Shown here piece by piece: positions 1 through 8,986 of a DNA stretch of 64,000 nt. The DNA lies in NCBI GenBank assembly GCA_905479115.1, contig CAJQLF010000036.1, forward strand, positions 59,044 through 123,043. The letters run 5' to 3'. Origin of the DNA: an uncultured Flavobacteriales bacterium (lineage in GTDB: Bacteria > Bacteroidota > Bacteroidia > Flavobacteriales_D > Sanyastnellaceae). The notes beneath the pieces are model-generated. The model saw nothing but the letters and a program-made list of their open reading frames with translations. It was not told the DNA's origin and searched no databases. Position numbers and translations under genes: made by a program. Each line of letters begins with the position of its first letter. Position 1 is the first letter of the stretch.

Positions 1-1
1 G

Positions 2-613
2 GATGTCAGACCCTTAGCGACAGCCGTGAGTCAGTTGCTGGCGATCGGCGGGGGAAGTGTTGCTTGGGTGGCTTTTACCTTTCCAACCCCGTTTCTAGGT
101 GTCTTTTATTCCGAGGAAGTTTCAGCGGCAAGCCCCGTGCTACCTTGGCTCATGCTGTCCTTCGCTATTTTTGCGCAGGGCTATGTTTTCAGCACCTTGC
201 TCACGGCCAGGGGTGATTTAAAGCGACTCAATCAATTGGCGTTTTTAGGAGCAGTTCTGAACATCGGCCTGAATGCGTATTGGCTGACGCATGCCGAAGC
301 TCACAATGCGGGCATTGGTTGCGCTGCGATCAGCGCACTCACCCAATTGATCGTTGTTGGACTGCAGACAGCTCTGGCCATGGCTGCCCATCGCGGCCAA
401 ATTTGGTGGAAAATTGCCAAGACCGTATTGATTCATTCCGCATCAGCCGGTGCAATATGTGCTGCGTTCTCGCGTTGGGCTGATGCATCCGAAGGGATGA
501 CCATGGCATGCCTCGCTTGTTGTTTGGCTGCAGGCCTTTTGCCCGGAGTTACGAACTACAGATCCGTAAGTACCTTGCTATCTGACAAGATGAATACCTT
601 TGCCGACTCATAG
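2..613 (+). CDS. Polysaccharide flippase (Wzx/MATE-like), C-terminal part, cut by window edge
   Basis: The reading frame is open from base 2, so the gene begins upstream; the GTG at 26 is an internal codon. About 203 residues are visible, with roughly six hydrophobic segments separated by short loops, as in the C-terminal half of oligosaccharide flippases of the MOP superfamily, which move lipid-linked repeat units across the inner membrane. The family call rests on membrane topology plus the chain-length regulator and the polymerase/ligase gene directly downstream, not on a signature motif. The next gene starts 13 bp after the stop, so the three genes look co-transcribed. Moderately sure of the function. 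Confidence 0.65.
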   Translation, partial: DVRPLATAVSQLLAIGGGSVAWVAFTFPTPFLGVFYSEEVSAASPVLPWLMLSFAIFAQGYVFSTLLTARGDLKRLNQLAFLGAVLNIGLNAYWLTHAEAHNAGIGCAAISALTQLIVVGLQTALAMAAHRGQIWWKIAKTVLIHSASAGAICAAFSRWADASEGMTMACLACCLAAGLLPGVTNYRSVSTLLSDKMNTFADS

Positions 614-626
614 CCCAATCGAAAAG

Positions 627-1628
627 ATGAACACGTCCGATTCCAATCTTGACTCAACACATTTGCTGCGATTTATTTTCGACCGACGCCGAACCTTCGC
701 AGTCATCGGAACTGCGGCCTTGGTCCTATCATCCATCGCGGCCCTGATGATGGAAGAACAATTCAAGTCCACTGTCATCATGTTCGCCACCCCACAGCAC
801 TCCATTGGCGAACAGTTCTATGAAGAAGTCAAGCGAAATGACCTCCTTGAATATGGGGAGACAGAAGACGCGGAACGCCTGCTGCAAATTCTGAATTCGG
901 ATCGCATTCGCTCGCGGATCATAGAAAAATACAACCTGTGGAGTCACTACGACATCGTCCAAGGAGAGCCAGGTTCCCAATCACTTTTGGGCAAGGAATA
1001 CAACTCAAATGTAGACGCGCAATTGACTCGATACGGCTCGATTGAAGTCAGTGTCTTGGATCGAATTCCTCAACAAGCGGCGGACATGGCCAATGACATT
1101 GCTTTTTTGGCAGATTCTGTAGCCAATAAATTGCGGAATGACCGGGCAGGAGAAGCCATGGGTTACGCAAAGAAATCACTGGAACAGGTTCAGCAAGAAA
1201 TTACATCAATGGAAGACGACTTAGGTCGTTTGTATGAATTAGGCGTGTATGATTTCGCAACGCAAATCGAAGGCTTAAACGAACAATACGCAACAGCAAT
1301 GGCGAAGGGGGCATCGGCCAATGCAGAAAAAATTCGCAAACAGATGGCCCAAATTTCGAAATTTGCCAATGAGTTCAATAAACTCTCGAACCTCATCGAA
1401 GCGGCCTATGAAAGAGAAGCCATTCTAAAAAAGCGTTTTGAACTGATGAAGCTCGATGCAGAAACACAAATGCCTTCCGCTTTCGTTGTGGACAACGCGG
1501 CTCCTGCCGATAAGAAATCCAAACCCATTCGGTGGCTAATTGTGGTCATGAGTGTCACCAGCACGCTGATCTTTGCCCTGTTAGCGTTGCTCGCAGCAGA
1601 GAACCTTAAGGACTCACCGGCCGCCTAA
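627..1628 (+). CDS. Wzz-type chain-length determinant / polysaccharide co-polymerase
   Basis: A 333-residue inner-membrane protein with the co-polymerase layout: a transmembrane segment near residues 24-42, a long periplasmic part with charged coiled-coil stretches (about 170-270), and a second transmembrane segment near 303-324. Such proteins set polysaccharide chain length together with a Wzy polymerase. There is no C-terminal tyrosine-kinase domain, so this is the kinase-less form. The frame can extend to a TTG at 600 inside the flippase gene, but the ATG at 627 follows a short GAAAAG stretch and avoids the overlap, so I prefer it. The flippase lies upstream and a polymerase/ligase follows after 3 bp, which supports the call. 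Confidence 0.75.
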   Translation: MNTSDSNLDSTHLLRFIFDRRRTFAVIGTAALVLSSIAALMMEEQFKSTVIMFATPQHSIGEQFYEEVKRNDLLEYGETEDAERLLQILNSDRIRSRIIEKYNLWSHYDIVQGEPGSQSLLGKEYNSNVDAQLTRYGSIEVSVLDRIPQQAADMANDIAFLADSVANKLRNDRAGEAMGYAKKSLEQVQQEITSMEDDLGRLYELGVYDFATQIEGLNEQYATAMAKGASANAEKIRKQMAQISKFANEFNKLSNLIEAAYEREAILKKRFELMKLDAETQMPSAFVVDNAAPADKKSKPIRWLIVVMSVTSTLIFALLALLAAENLKDSPAA

Positions 1629-1631
1629 ACT

Positions 1632-3071
1632 GTGCCCACCTCCCGGCCCAACTCCGCTTATTTGGCCATCGGTCTCTATGCCGTTGTGTTGTCCGTATGC
1701 GTGTATTTCGAATTCCCTTGGCTCGCATTGTTGCCGTTGGCTGCTCTCTTCGCCTGGATGGCTTTCGCTCGACTTCATGCCCTGATATTGGTCCTGGTAG
1801 CTGCTGTGCCATTGAGCATCAACTTGGAAGAACTGGAATTGGGAGGCCTGGGGGTGTATCTGCCCACGGAGCCCCTGTTGGCCGGCTTACTCGTGTTGTT
1901 TTTGTTTCGCTCGGTGAGAGGTTGGCCGGTCGATGCCCGTCTTTTGGGACACCCTTTCGCCTGGTGGATTGGCCTGTCCATTCTGTGGCTCTTTTTGACC
2001 ACCTTGGTTAGCTCATTTCCTTTGGTATCATTCAAATTCATGGTGGCTAGGCTGTGGTTTGTAGTGGGGTTTTTCTTCATTCTCGGTCACTTTTTTCTGC
2101 ATCTGCCCAAGCTGCGGCATCAGTACGTTTTGGCCTATGTAATGCCCCTCTGTGCAGTGGTCATTTACACCTTGGTTCGCCATGCAGAATTTGGATTTGA
2201 AAAGGATGCTGGCCACTGGGTCATGAAGCCTTTCTACAAAGACCATACATCCTATGGCGCTGCGCTCGCGATGGTCATCCCTCCCATGCTCGCGCTGCTC
2301 ACTTGGAAGCGCTTCTCAGCGTTTATTAAAGCCTTGCTAATCCTCGCCTTGGGCACGCTCGTTGTCGGCATTGTTTTTTCTTACACACGGGCAGCCTGGG
2401 TGTCTCTTGCTGCTGCTGGAGTGCTCTGGGGGTTGATGAAATTGGGGTTCCGACTGCGAACGTTGTTAACCATTGGAGTGCTCCTGATTGGATTTGTCTG
2501 GATTGCTCAAGATTCTCTTCTGATTCAACTGCAACGGAATGATCAAGACTCTTCGGACGACTTAACAGAGCACGTCGAGTCCATCTCCAATGTGTCCAGC
2601 GACGCATCCAACCTGGAACGGTTGAACCGGTGGAATGCAGCACTGGCCATGTTCCGGGAAAGGCCCTTGACTGGCTGGGGAGGTGGTACCTATCAATTTA
2701 TTTACGCCCCCTTTCAACGGGCGGAGGACCGCACCATCATCAGCACCAATAATGCAGATGGAGGAAATGCACACAGCGAATATTTGGGGCCCTTAGCCGA
2801 ACAGGGTGTTCTTGGCCTGGGCTTTGTGATTGGCATGCTGGGCTTTTGTTTGCACCTGGGATTTCGGGTGCAACGTCGAATGCAAGACAACGACGAACGT
2901 GCGCTGGCCATGGGGATTTTCCTGGGACTCATGACATACTTCATACACGGCGTACTCAATAATTACTTGGATACGGACAAAGCCAGTGCTCTTTTCTGGG
3001 GCTTTTTCGCATTATTGGTCGTGTGGGACCTCCAGTCGGGTCAAGAAAAACTCGAGCCTGCGGCTACTTGA
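1632..3071 (+). CDS. O-antigen polymerase/ligase family membrane protein (Wzy/WaaL-like)
   Basis: 479 residues with about ten to twelve hydrophobic segments, the pattern of the Wzy_C family that polymerises or ligates lipid-linked glycans on the periplasmic face of the inner membrane. Family hallmarks are visible: a SYTRAAW segment in the middle, and a large periplasmic loop containing a GWGGGTY stretch followed by AHSEYL (His near residue 381) and a GVLGLG membrane entry. The start is GTG, 3 bp after the co-polymerase stop, so the genes are probably translationally linked. The 3' end overlaps the convergent phosphatase gene by 8 bp. Polymerase versus ligase cannot be decided from sequence; the linked chain-length protein slightly favours polymerase. 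Confidence 0.75.
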   Translation: MPTSRPNSAYLAIGLYAVVLSVCVYFEFPWLALLPLAALFAWMAFARLHALILVLVAAVPLSINLEELELGGLGVYLPTEPLLAGLLVLFLFRSVRGWPVDARLLGHPFAWWIGLSILWLFLTTLVSSFPLVSFKFMVARLWFVVGFFFILGHFFLHLPKLRHQYVLAYVMPLCAVVIYTLVRHAEFGFEKDAGHWVMKPFYKDHTSYGAALAMVIPPMLALLTWKRFSAFIKALLILALGTLVVGIVFSYTRAAWVSLAAAGVLWGLMKLGFRLRTLLTIGVLLIGFVWIAQDSLLIQLQRNDQDSSDDLTEHVESISNVSSDASNLERLNRWNAALAMFRERPLTGWGGGTYQFIYAPFQRAEDRTIISTNNADGGNAHSEYLGPLAEQGVLGLGFVIGMLGFCLHLGFRVQRRMQDNDERALAMGIFLGLMTYFIHGVLNNYLDTDKASALFWGFFALLVVWDLQSGQEKLEPAAT

Positions 3072-4284
3072 ACCGCACCACCATCAAGGCGGTATCATCA
3101 AAACTCGGCTCCGCTCCCTTGAATTCCCGCACGGCATCAATGAGGGCATTTTGGACAACCTCCACCGGCATACCTCTTCGCTCGCGAACGACCTCCTCCA
3201 TCCGCTGCATACCAAATGGAACGTCGTCTGTGTTTTCCTGTTCTACGAGGCCGTCGGTATAGCACAGCAGCGTAGAACCCGAGTGAACTTCAGCACGACC
3301 TGTTTCAATGGAAGGGATTTCTGAAAACATGCCCAATCCGCAGCATCCCAACTCCAATTGGCGGGTAGAACCATCTGCCGACATCAAAACGGGCGGATTA
3401 TGACCGCAGTTTATATACTGAAATTCCCGCGTTCGTCGGTTGTATACAGCCGCAAACAAGGTGATGTATTTCTCGCCTTTGGCGTTGTCCATCACCCGGC
3501 GATTGAGCCGCGTTACAACCTTGGTGAGATCATTGGGCTCATATTGAAAAATCGCGCGCAGGTTTGCTTGAAAGTTGGACATCAAAAAAGCCGCGGCGAT
3601 GCCCTTTCCACTAACGTCAGCCATGCAAAACACCAAGCGATCATCATCAACACTGAATACATCATAGTAATCTCCCCCTACTTCCAAATGTGGCTTGTAA
3701 AAAGCAGCAACATCCACATCACGGTCTTGCGGCCAATCAGCAGGAACCAGCATGGTTTGTAAATCTGCGGCCAGTTCCAATTCCCTCCGTGTCGCTTCCT
3801 GCGCCACCCTGCGCTGCTCCAACCGAGCATTTTGGAGGGCTACGATCAATACGTTCGTTAGCAATTCAATGAACCTCAAATGCTTCACGACAGGGCTCAC
3901 CCCCTTTCCTTCCTCCGTATCCCCTGCCAAAACATACGCAATGGGCTCTTCGTCATGCAAAACGGGAATAACCACATCAAAATCCTCATCTCCGTCAGAG
4001 GAGTGAAGCTGAACATTGCCCTCTTGCTCAAAAAATGCAGGATCCAAAACTTTGGGGATTTCAACCCCCACACCACAAGACAGAAGGCATTTCCAACTGC
4101 CATCATTGGCATACAGAACCAGCCGGTGAATTCCCAAATTTTCGGCAAGCGTCACCCGGTATTTCTCAATCAACTCAGATTCAGATGCGCGCGCATTGAT
4201 TCCCTGCGTCACATCCAGCAACGCATTGAGCTTGAAATCTTGGACCTCAAGTCGTTGCTCGAGTCTTTGGACACTGTGGGCCAT
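3064..4284 (-). CDS. PP2C-type serine phosphatase with GAF-like sensor (RsbU/SpoIIE family)
   Basis: 406 residues. The N-terminal half (about 20-160) looks like a GAF-type sensory domain; a short helical linker leads into a SpoIIE/PP2C phosphatase domain from about 195 to the end. Metal-binding and fold motifs are readable: EVGGDYYDVF, ADVSGKGIAAAFLMS, GHNPP, YTDGLVE and FDDTALMVVR. Related enzymes dephosphorylate anti-anti-sigma or other serine-phosphorylated partners. No STAS-domain partner or anti-sigma kinase lies nearby, so the substrate is unknown. It starts 4 bp after the EF-P stop and is probably co-transcribed with it. It is cytoplasmic: no signal or membrane segment. Confidence 0.85.
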   Translation of the reverse strand: MAHSVQRLEQRLEVQDFKLNALLDVTQGINARASESELIEKYRVTLAENLGIHRLVLYANDGSWKCLLSCGVGVEIPKVLDPAFFEQEGNVQLHSSDGDEDFDVVIPVLHDEEPIAYVLAGDTEEGKGVSPVVKHLRFIELLTNVLIVALQNARLEQRRVAQEATRRELELAADLQTMLVPADWPQDRDVDVAAFYKPHLEVGGDYYDVFSVDDDRLVFCMADVSGKGIAAAFLMSNFQANLRAIFQYEPNDLTKVVTRLNRRVMDNAKGEKYITLFAAVYNRRTREFQYINCGHNPPVLMSADGSTRQLELGCCGLGMFSEIPSIETGRAEVHSGSTLLCYTDGLVEQENTDDVPFGMQRMEEVVRERRGMPVEVVQNALIDAVREFKGAEPSFDDTALMVVRFK

Positions 4285-4288
4285 GCCG

Positions 4289-4855
4289 TTACTTTTTCAC
4301 GCGCTCGACGTATTCTGTTTTCCGCGTATCCACCTTCACAAAATCTCCGATATCAATAAAAAGGGGAACCCGAATTTCCACACCGGCATCCGTCGTCGCA
4401 GGCTTCAATGTATTGGTTGCCGTATCTCCCTTAATGCCCGGTTCTGTGTAGGTGATTTCAGTTTCCACATGCGTTGGCAATTCGCAGCTCAAAACCCGCT
4501 CCTCCTCCGCGTGAAATTGCAGTTGACACACGACCCCATCCTTCAAAAACTCCGGGGCATTAATGACTATCTTCTCCACTGGAATCTGCTCAAACGACTC
4601 CAGATTCATAAAGTGGTAATTCTCGCCGTCGTTGTAGAGAAATTGATATTCGCGGGTCTCAATTCGCACGGGATCAATCTTGACCCCGGCGTTAAACGTG
4701 TGATCCACCACCTTTCCCGTTTTCAAATTCTTGAGTTTCGTTCGGACAAATGCCGCCCCTTTTCCAGGCTTTACATGCAAAAATTCGACGATTTGCCAGA
4801 GGCCGTTGTTGTGGTTTAGCACCAACCCGTTTTTAATATCAGACGTCGTAGCCAT
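4289..4855 (-). CDS. efp: Translation elongation factor P
   Basis: 188 residues, the normal length for EF-P, which rescues ribosomes stalled at polyproline stretches. The loop that reaches the peptidyl-transferase centre reads KPGKGAAF, with Lys32 at the modified position. The following KOW-like and OB domains are intact (GVKIDPV, VDTRKTEYVERVKK end). A TATCTTAG element about 16 nt upstream of the ATG on the minus strand resembles the Bacteroidetes -7 box but has one mismatch. The phosphatase gene follows after 4 bp. No EpmA/B-type modification gene is visible in the window. Confidence 0.97.
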   Translation of the reverse strand: MATTSDIKNGLVLNHNNGLWQIVEFLHVKPGKGAAFVRTKLKNLKTGKVVDHTFNAGVKIDPVRIETREYQFLYNDGENYHFMNLESFEQIPVEKIVINAPEFLKDGVVCQLQFHAEEERVLSCELPTHVETEITYTEPGIKGDTATNTLKPATTDAGVEIRVPLFIDIGDFVKVDTRKTEYVERVKK

Positions 4856-4882
4856 CTTAAAATTCTTTGTGCTAAGATAACG

Positions 4883-6412
4883 TCACAGCTGAAGTTGCAC
4901 GCTCACGTGAACGCCAGTTTGTGCATAGCCCAATGTCAACATATCCGAACCCCTCAATACGGCACTGGGGGCACTTGACTTCGTAGCCAACAAATGAATT
5001 TTTACGGCCGGAGTTGGGCGAAATCGCAAAGAAGCGGTCACGCGGTTCCCAAGCCCCGACATCGGCCGATAAATCACCCCATTAAGTGCGAGGTCCGGAT
5101 AATATGAAATCCCAGTCAAAGGCATGTCCCATGCCGCCACACTGAGTGCTAGCATAGCTCGGTCCGCCTGGTACTTTATGGTGTAAGCCCATCCTCCGAG
5201 CGCATCGATTCGCGCAAATGGAGCGATACGCACATCGCTTCGAACCCGTTCCCAGGCTGTTCGAAATCGGATTTCCAACCGTCTCAAGGGTGTATTGCTT
5301 GCTTCAAATGACGTTTGGCTCGACTTCCAACGCACCTCCCAAAAAGCATCGCGACGAAGTGTCCGTCGCACCTGAAAAACCAATGGGCTATGGTGTGAAA
5401 CAGGACTCCATTCACCCCGCCACCTGACGCGCCAGCGGCTCATATCATCCATCCACTGACCCCCTGTAACCACTTGAACCTCGGTTAGTTCAGCTTCGCG
5501 ATTTACCCGAAATACAGCCCGGACATGGCGCTCCATGAACCGCGATGGGGTCGTCTGCCAACTCGTATTCATCGCCCAGCCCTCCGCACCCCAGGAAGCC
5601 TCTAGAATTCCCTGTGTCCAACCATGTTTCCAATTCCAAAATCCACCCAATCCCACCCCGGTATCCTCACGCCAACGTGTCACCCACCCCCACCCAGAGG
5701 TTGTGCTATGCACCAGCAACGCGCAATCTCGGCCACGCTCACTCACACTCAGAATGTGCTCTTGGCGGGCCGACTGATGTGCTACCGCCAATCCATTGCG
5801 CGGAATCCATTCGGTCCTGCCCCAAGCAGGAGCAAACGCATAGGTCACCGGAATGGCAAATACAGGATCATCCAGACCAGCAAACAAACTTTCCTCTTCA
5901 ACATTGAGTCGGTTCCCCCAGCCCAATCGATGTCCCCCTATCAGGAACTTCCATCCGTGAGGCTTTGGAGGGCCTGTCAGAAACCCTGACCACTCGTTCA
6001 ACTGATCATTCCCATCTCCCGACTCGCGTCGAATACCCCATTTTCCGCCATTGCGGATTCGAATTGAATGGCTCCACTCGTCCTTCCATCCACCGCGGAT
6101 CTCGGCACGCAAACCGCCGGAACCGTTGGACGCAGAATGCTTAGATTCCGCCACGAGCTTCAGCCATTGGGAACTTGCCATCAATTGTGCAGCAGAGGGG
6201 TTCGAGAGCCCCTCGATGGACCACGCTTCCTCCTTTACATGCGGCGCCCCATGGGCATCCAAATGTTGCAGCACCAAGAATCGTTCTTGCGGACTCCACC
6301 ATCCTGTGACGATCTGTTCTTGCATAAAACCATCCAAGTCCAACCATTGAGCTCCTGCCGTGCCATGACATAAGACAGCCATCCATATCACCCCCAATTC
6401 CCGACTCCTCAC
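4883..6412 (-). CDS. Unrecognised exported protein, probable outer-membrane beta-barrel
   Basis: 509 residues starting at GTG, with the start codon overlapping the upstream gene's stop (GTGA). A signal peptide is clear and ends AGA before Gln22. The mature part is rich in Trp, Arg and Gly with alternating polar/hydrophobic strands and closes with an amphipathic strand ending SVQLQL, as expected for an outer-membrane barrel. I recognise no named family. Context is informative: it is the third gene of a run led by an OstA-like gene, with a smaller exported protein between. That suggests an envelope role, perhaps linked to LPS or lipid transport, but this is inference. Confidence 0.6.
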   Translation of the reverse strand: MRSRELGVIWMAVLCHGTAGAQWLDLDGFMQEQIVTGWWSPQERFLVLQHLDAHGAPHVKEEAWSIEGLSNPSAAQLMASSQWLKLVAESKHSASNGSGGLRAEIRGGWKDEWSHSIRIRNGGKWGIRRESGDGNDQLNEWSGFLTGPPKPHGWKFLIGGHRLGWGNRLNVEEESLFAGLDDPVFAIPVTYAFAPAWGRTEWIPRNGLAVAHQSARQEHILSVSERGRDCALLVHSTTSGWGWVTRWREDTGVGLGGFWNWKHGWTQGILEASWGAEGWAMNTSWQTTPSRFMERHVRAVFRVNREAELTEVQVVTGGQWMDDMSRWRVRWRGEWSPVSHHSPLVFQVRRTLRRDAFWEVRWKSSQTSFEASNTPLRRLEIRFRTAWERVRSDVRIAPFARIDALGGWAYTIKYQADRAMLALSVAAWDMPLTGISYYPDLALNGVIYRPMSGLGNRVTASLRFRPTPAVKIHLLATKSSAPSAVLRGSDMLTLGYAQTGVHVSVQLQL

Positions 6413-7146
6413 GGCCTCCTGGCTAAGTCTAAAGTCAGCGATTTCCCTGCCTGTTCCCAGCCAGTCTCAATCGAAAGCGCCCACTCTATTTCCGCCGTTT
6501 TACCTCCGATTGTCACCCCCAAAAATCCCGCAATGGCTCGAGCTGATAAGCCGTAAAAAAAATCATCGTTCACTGCCCATCGGATTCCTCCTCGCATTGC
6601 AAATCCACCTGCTTGCCACCAGACATCCGCACGATAAGAACGGTTCAAGCGCATACGTTCCCAGCAAATTTGCGCGAAAAGCTCATTGCGCGTTTGCCAG
6701 TTGGGCTGCAACCCCATTGGACACAATGCTATCCGCCCTTCTGCCTCGCTTTCATCGGAATAAATCAAATGGAGTTGAAGAGCCGCCCACGGTCTGGTCC
6801 GGCTCATTCCACCTGCTCCATTCCAGCGGCGCCAATTCACACCCAGAGCGCCCGACACAAAAACATCCTCTGAAATCGAAATCACCTTGGCCAACGCTGC
6901 ATGGTTCTCGCTGTATGAGCCGATTGCTAAGTGGCCCCCAAGGGCCCTCCACCTATCATGAAAAACCTGCTGAAATTGAATGGATCGTGAACCGCCTGCC
7001 TGCCAGGATCCAAGTCGAATTCCAACGAGATGTGAAAGGGGCATCAATTCTTGTGACCATACGGGCAATTGGGCCAAACCAATCCGCGCAATGAACATTG
7101 CTCCAACGAGCAAAACAGCAATTCGCAACCTCCAACCATCTTTCAC
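6409..7146 (-). CDS. Unrecognised exported protein, possible small beta-barrel
   Basis: 245 residues from a GTG start. The N-terminus is a good signal peptide (basic start, hydrophobic core, GLA before Gln26). The rest has short amphipathic strands and many Trp and Gly residues, consistent with a small barrel or other surface-exposed beta structure; I do not recognise the family. It starts 63 bp after the OstA-like gene and overlaps the next exported-protein gene by 4 bp, so the two unknowns are almost certainly translated together. An internal ATG lies only in the signal peptide, which supports the GTG start. Function unknown. Confidence 0.55.
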   Translation of the reverse strand: MKDGWRLRIAVLLVGAMFIARIGLAQLPVWSQELMPLSHLVGIRLGSWQAGGSRSIQFQQVFHDRWRALGGHLAIGSYSENHAALAKVISISEDVFVSGALGVNWRRWNGAGGMSRTRPWAALQLHLIYSDESEAEGRIALCPMGLQPNWQTRNELFAQICWERMRLNRSYRADVWWQAGGFAMRGGIRWAVNDDFFYGLSARAIAGFLGVTIGGKTAEIEWALSIETGWEQAGKSLTLDLARRP

Positions 7147-7209
7147 ACATCAAAAATGCGGCGCATCTGAGAATAGAATCTCCATTCCTCACCCGTGCGG
7201 GCGACAGGT

Positions 7210-8757
7210 TTATTTCCGTTGATTCCTGCTCAATATTGGCGGAGATTCCCATTCGACATCGCCGAGTGTTGGCGCGATCGTTTGGCCTGAGCCCCATGTT
7301 CCTTCCGGTCCATCAAGCAATACAATGCGCTTTACATCCCCATCGATAAAGTCCATGCGCATTTTGCTGCACCGTGACCGGTTAAACTCTTCGCAGGGAT
7401 TTGGTTTTTGCTCATCGAAATACACTGATTCTGCATTTCCGTTGACAAACAGGGTATGCAATACTCCTGCATCAAATGCCCCTTCAATCTCTCGACCTGC
7501 AATCTGCTGAAAACAGCTGTCGACCAGCGCACTAATCAATCCCGCATGGCCCCAAGCCCTCAACCTTCTCGGGCGATTTTCCACCAATTCCCAGGTCAAC
7601 GAGTCGGACCGCAAGAGCCATCCATCCAACCACATTTTGGGTGACTTAAGCAGTTGAATCCACGCCTCTGATTCGCTCCAGATTAAGGTGTCACATTCGG
7701 CAAAAGAATCCCCTTGACGCAATTGAACGTTGGGCCAAACGGACGTCAAATCCGCGCTGAAAACCATGGTGTCTGCAATCAACGTCAAGGTGTCCTCGGC
7801 GCTCAGGTCGGTCCATTCTGCACGCTCATTGGCACTGCCTTGAATCCAAACATCCGGACGGGTGTCGGAATTAGCCCGCAAGCGCTCTGCATGGGCGCCG
7901 CGCAAAATCCAGTTCTCCACTGTATCCTTCATGCAAACGTTCCCCAATGCCACCGCTGGCTCAAGTGAATCCGCAGGCAAAAACAAGCTGTCCGCTTCCA
8001 GCCAAACAGCCTCATTTCTCACACGCGCACCTGGCTCTTCCCCACCTCCAAACCAACCTGACTCTGTCTTTTCATCGAATTCACCCGAAGCACAAAGCAA
8101 CTCAAATTCACCATCCTGAGTCCGCAACCGAGAAGGTCCTTGGAACGTGAATACTTGCCGTTCCTCGTACCAGTGAAGGCTGTCAGATTCGAGCTGGTAA
8201 TCTGGGGCCGCTACCGTGACATCCCCGCCAATCTGAATGGTGGACTCATTGATCAGATACCGACCGCGCAAGAAATCCACCCGTCTTTGGCCCGACTCGT
8301 AGTGACCACCTCGCCGGAAAACCACGATTTTTCGTTTCAAATCGTAGGTTAGTTCCATGGCGACAACCTCCCCCGCATCAGCGCGCAAACTGACAGTCTC
8401 GCCCTTCCTTGCAGTAGCCCTAGCAATTTGGGTAGCAGGATTTAATTGAAGCTCCGATGAACGCAATATTTGGGAGCCATCTTGAAGTTTTACGTCGCCC
8501 ATCGTCTTGAATTGACCGTCATCGTACCGCCATGCACTGTCGCAATAAAGTCGGGCATCTCGGTACCCCAATACCACGCTACCAATCAATCTCTGCACAT
8601 CTGGCTGAGATTGATCCCTTAATATGGCGTCGGCTTGAATTATTTGAACCCGAGGTGAATCGCCCGATTCCTGAGCTATAACAGCACATACCGAGCCTCC
8701 CCAAGCAATAAGTAGCCCGGAAAACAAAATCTTTTTCCAACTCAACGTCAAATTCAT
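7210..8757 (-). CDS. OstA-like (LptA/LptD N-terminal family) exported protein
   Basis: 515 residues. After a signal peptide (cleavage expected after VIA, before Gln) come repeated beta-jellyroll-type OstA/LptA segments, for example GSVVLGYRDARLYCDSAWRY and later GNVCMKDT and GDVTVAA stretches. Family knowledge: OstA-like proteins of Bacteroidetes are related to LptA and the N-terminal part of LptD, which carry LPS across the periplasm. The open frame runs on to 8901, but that part is merely the antisense of tRNA-Leu, so the ATG at 8757 is the real start. Two further exported proteins follow in the same run. LptC and LptB genes lie elsewhere in the window. Confidence 0.8.
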   Translation of the reverse strand: MNLTLSWKKILFSGLLIAWGGSVCAVIAQESGDSPRVQIIQADAILRDQSQPDVQRLIGSVVLGYRDARLYCDSAWRYDDGQFKTMGDVKLQDGSQILRSSELQLNPATQIARATARKGETVSLRADAGEVVAMELTYDLKRKIVVFRRGGHYESGQRRVDFLRGRYLINESTIQIGGDVTVAAPDYQLESDSLHWYEERQVFTFQGPSRLRTQDGEFELLCASGEFDEKTESGWFGGGEEPGARVRNEAVWLEADSLFLPADSLEPAVALGNVCMKDTVENWILRGAHAERLRANSDTRPDVWIQGSANERAEWTDLSAEDTLTLIADTMVFSADLTSVWPNVQLRQGDSFAECDTLIWSESEAWIQLLKSPKMWLDGWLLRSDSLTWELVENRPRRLRAWGHAGLISALVDSCFQQIAGREIEGAFDAGVLHTLFVNGNAESVYFDEQKPNPCEEFNRSRCSKMRMDFIDGDVKRIVLLDGPEGTWGSGQTIAPTLGDVEWESPPILSRNQRK

Positions 8758-8767
8758 CGCCTGCAAG

Positions 8768-8798
8768 TTCCATCGAAATATTCGTATTCCTACCTTTG
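8768..8798 (+). promoter_or_regulatory. Probable promoter of tRNA-Leu
   Basis: A perfect Bacteroidetes -7 box TACCTTTG (8791-8798) is preceded by TTC at 8768-8770 with a 20-bp spacer, close to the TTG / 17-23 bp / TAnnTTTG consensus. It ends 17 bp before the tRNA, a sensible transcription start distance. Confidence 0.5.
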
Positions 8799-8815
8799 CA
8801 CTCCTTTCTGAACGG

Positions 8816-8900
8816 GCGGGTGTGGTGAAATTGGTAGACACGCTAGATTTAGGATCTAGTGCCGCAAGGTGTGTGGGTTCGAGTCCCTCCACCCGCACCA
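8816..8900 (+). tRNA. tRNA-Leu (anticodon UAG)
   Basis: An 85-nt class II tRNA with encoded CCA. The acceptor arm GCGGGTG pairs with CACCCGC, followed by discriminator A and CCA at 8898-8900. The anticodon stem CTAGA/TCTAG closes the loop TTTAGGA, giving anticodon TAG. A long variable arm and a normal T arm (GGTTCGAGTCC) are present. Trigger factor follows downstream on the same strand. Confidence 0.95.
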
Positions 8901-8986
8901 TTCAGAAAAAATCAACTAAATCAACTGCTTGATCGTGGTGCACTCGGATGCATCAACGTCAAAATCAAGCCTTTCTTACACCGCCC

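Noticed and set aside
5218..6373. Overlapping plus-strand ORFs of 60-120 codons opposite the barrel gene
   Set aside because: They are shadow frames of the minus-strand gene with unlikely composition and no start context or family resemblance.
8758..8901. N-terminal extension of the OstA-like ORF
   Set aside because: The extra 48 codons are the antisense of tRNA-Leu and its promoter; a proper signal peptide begins at the ATG at 8757.
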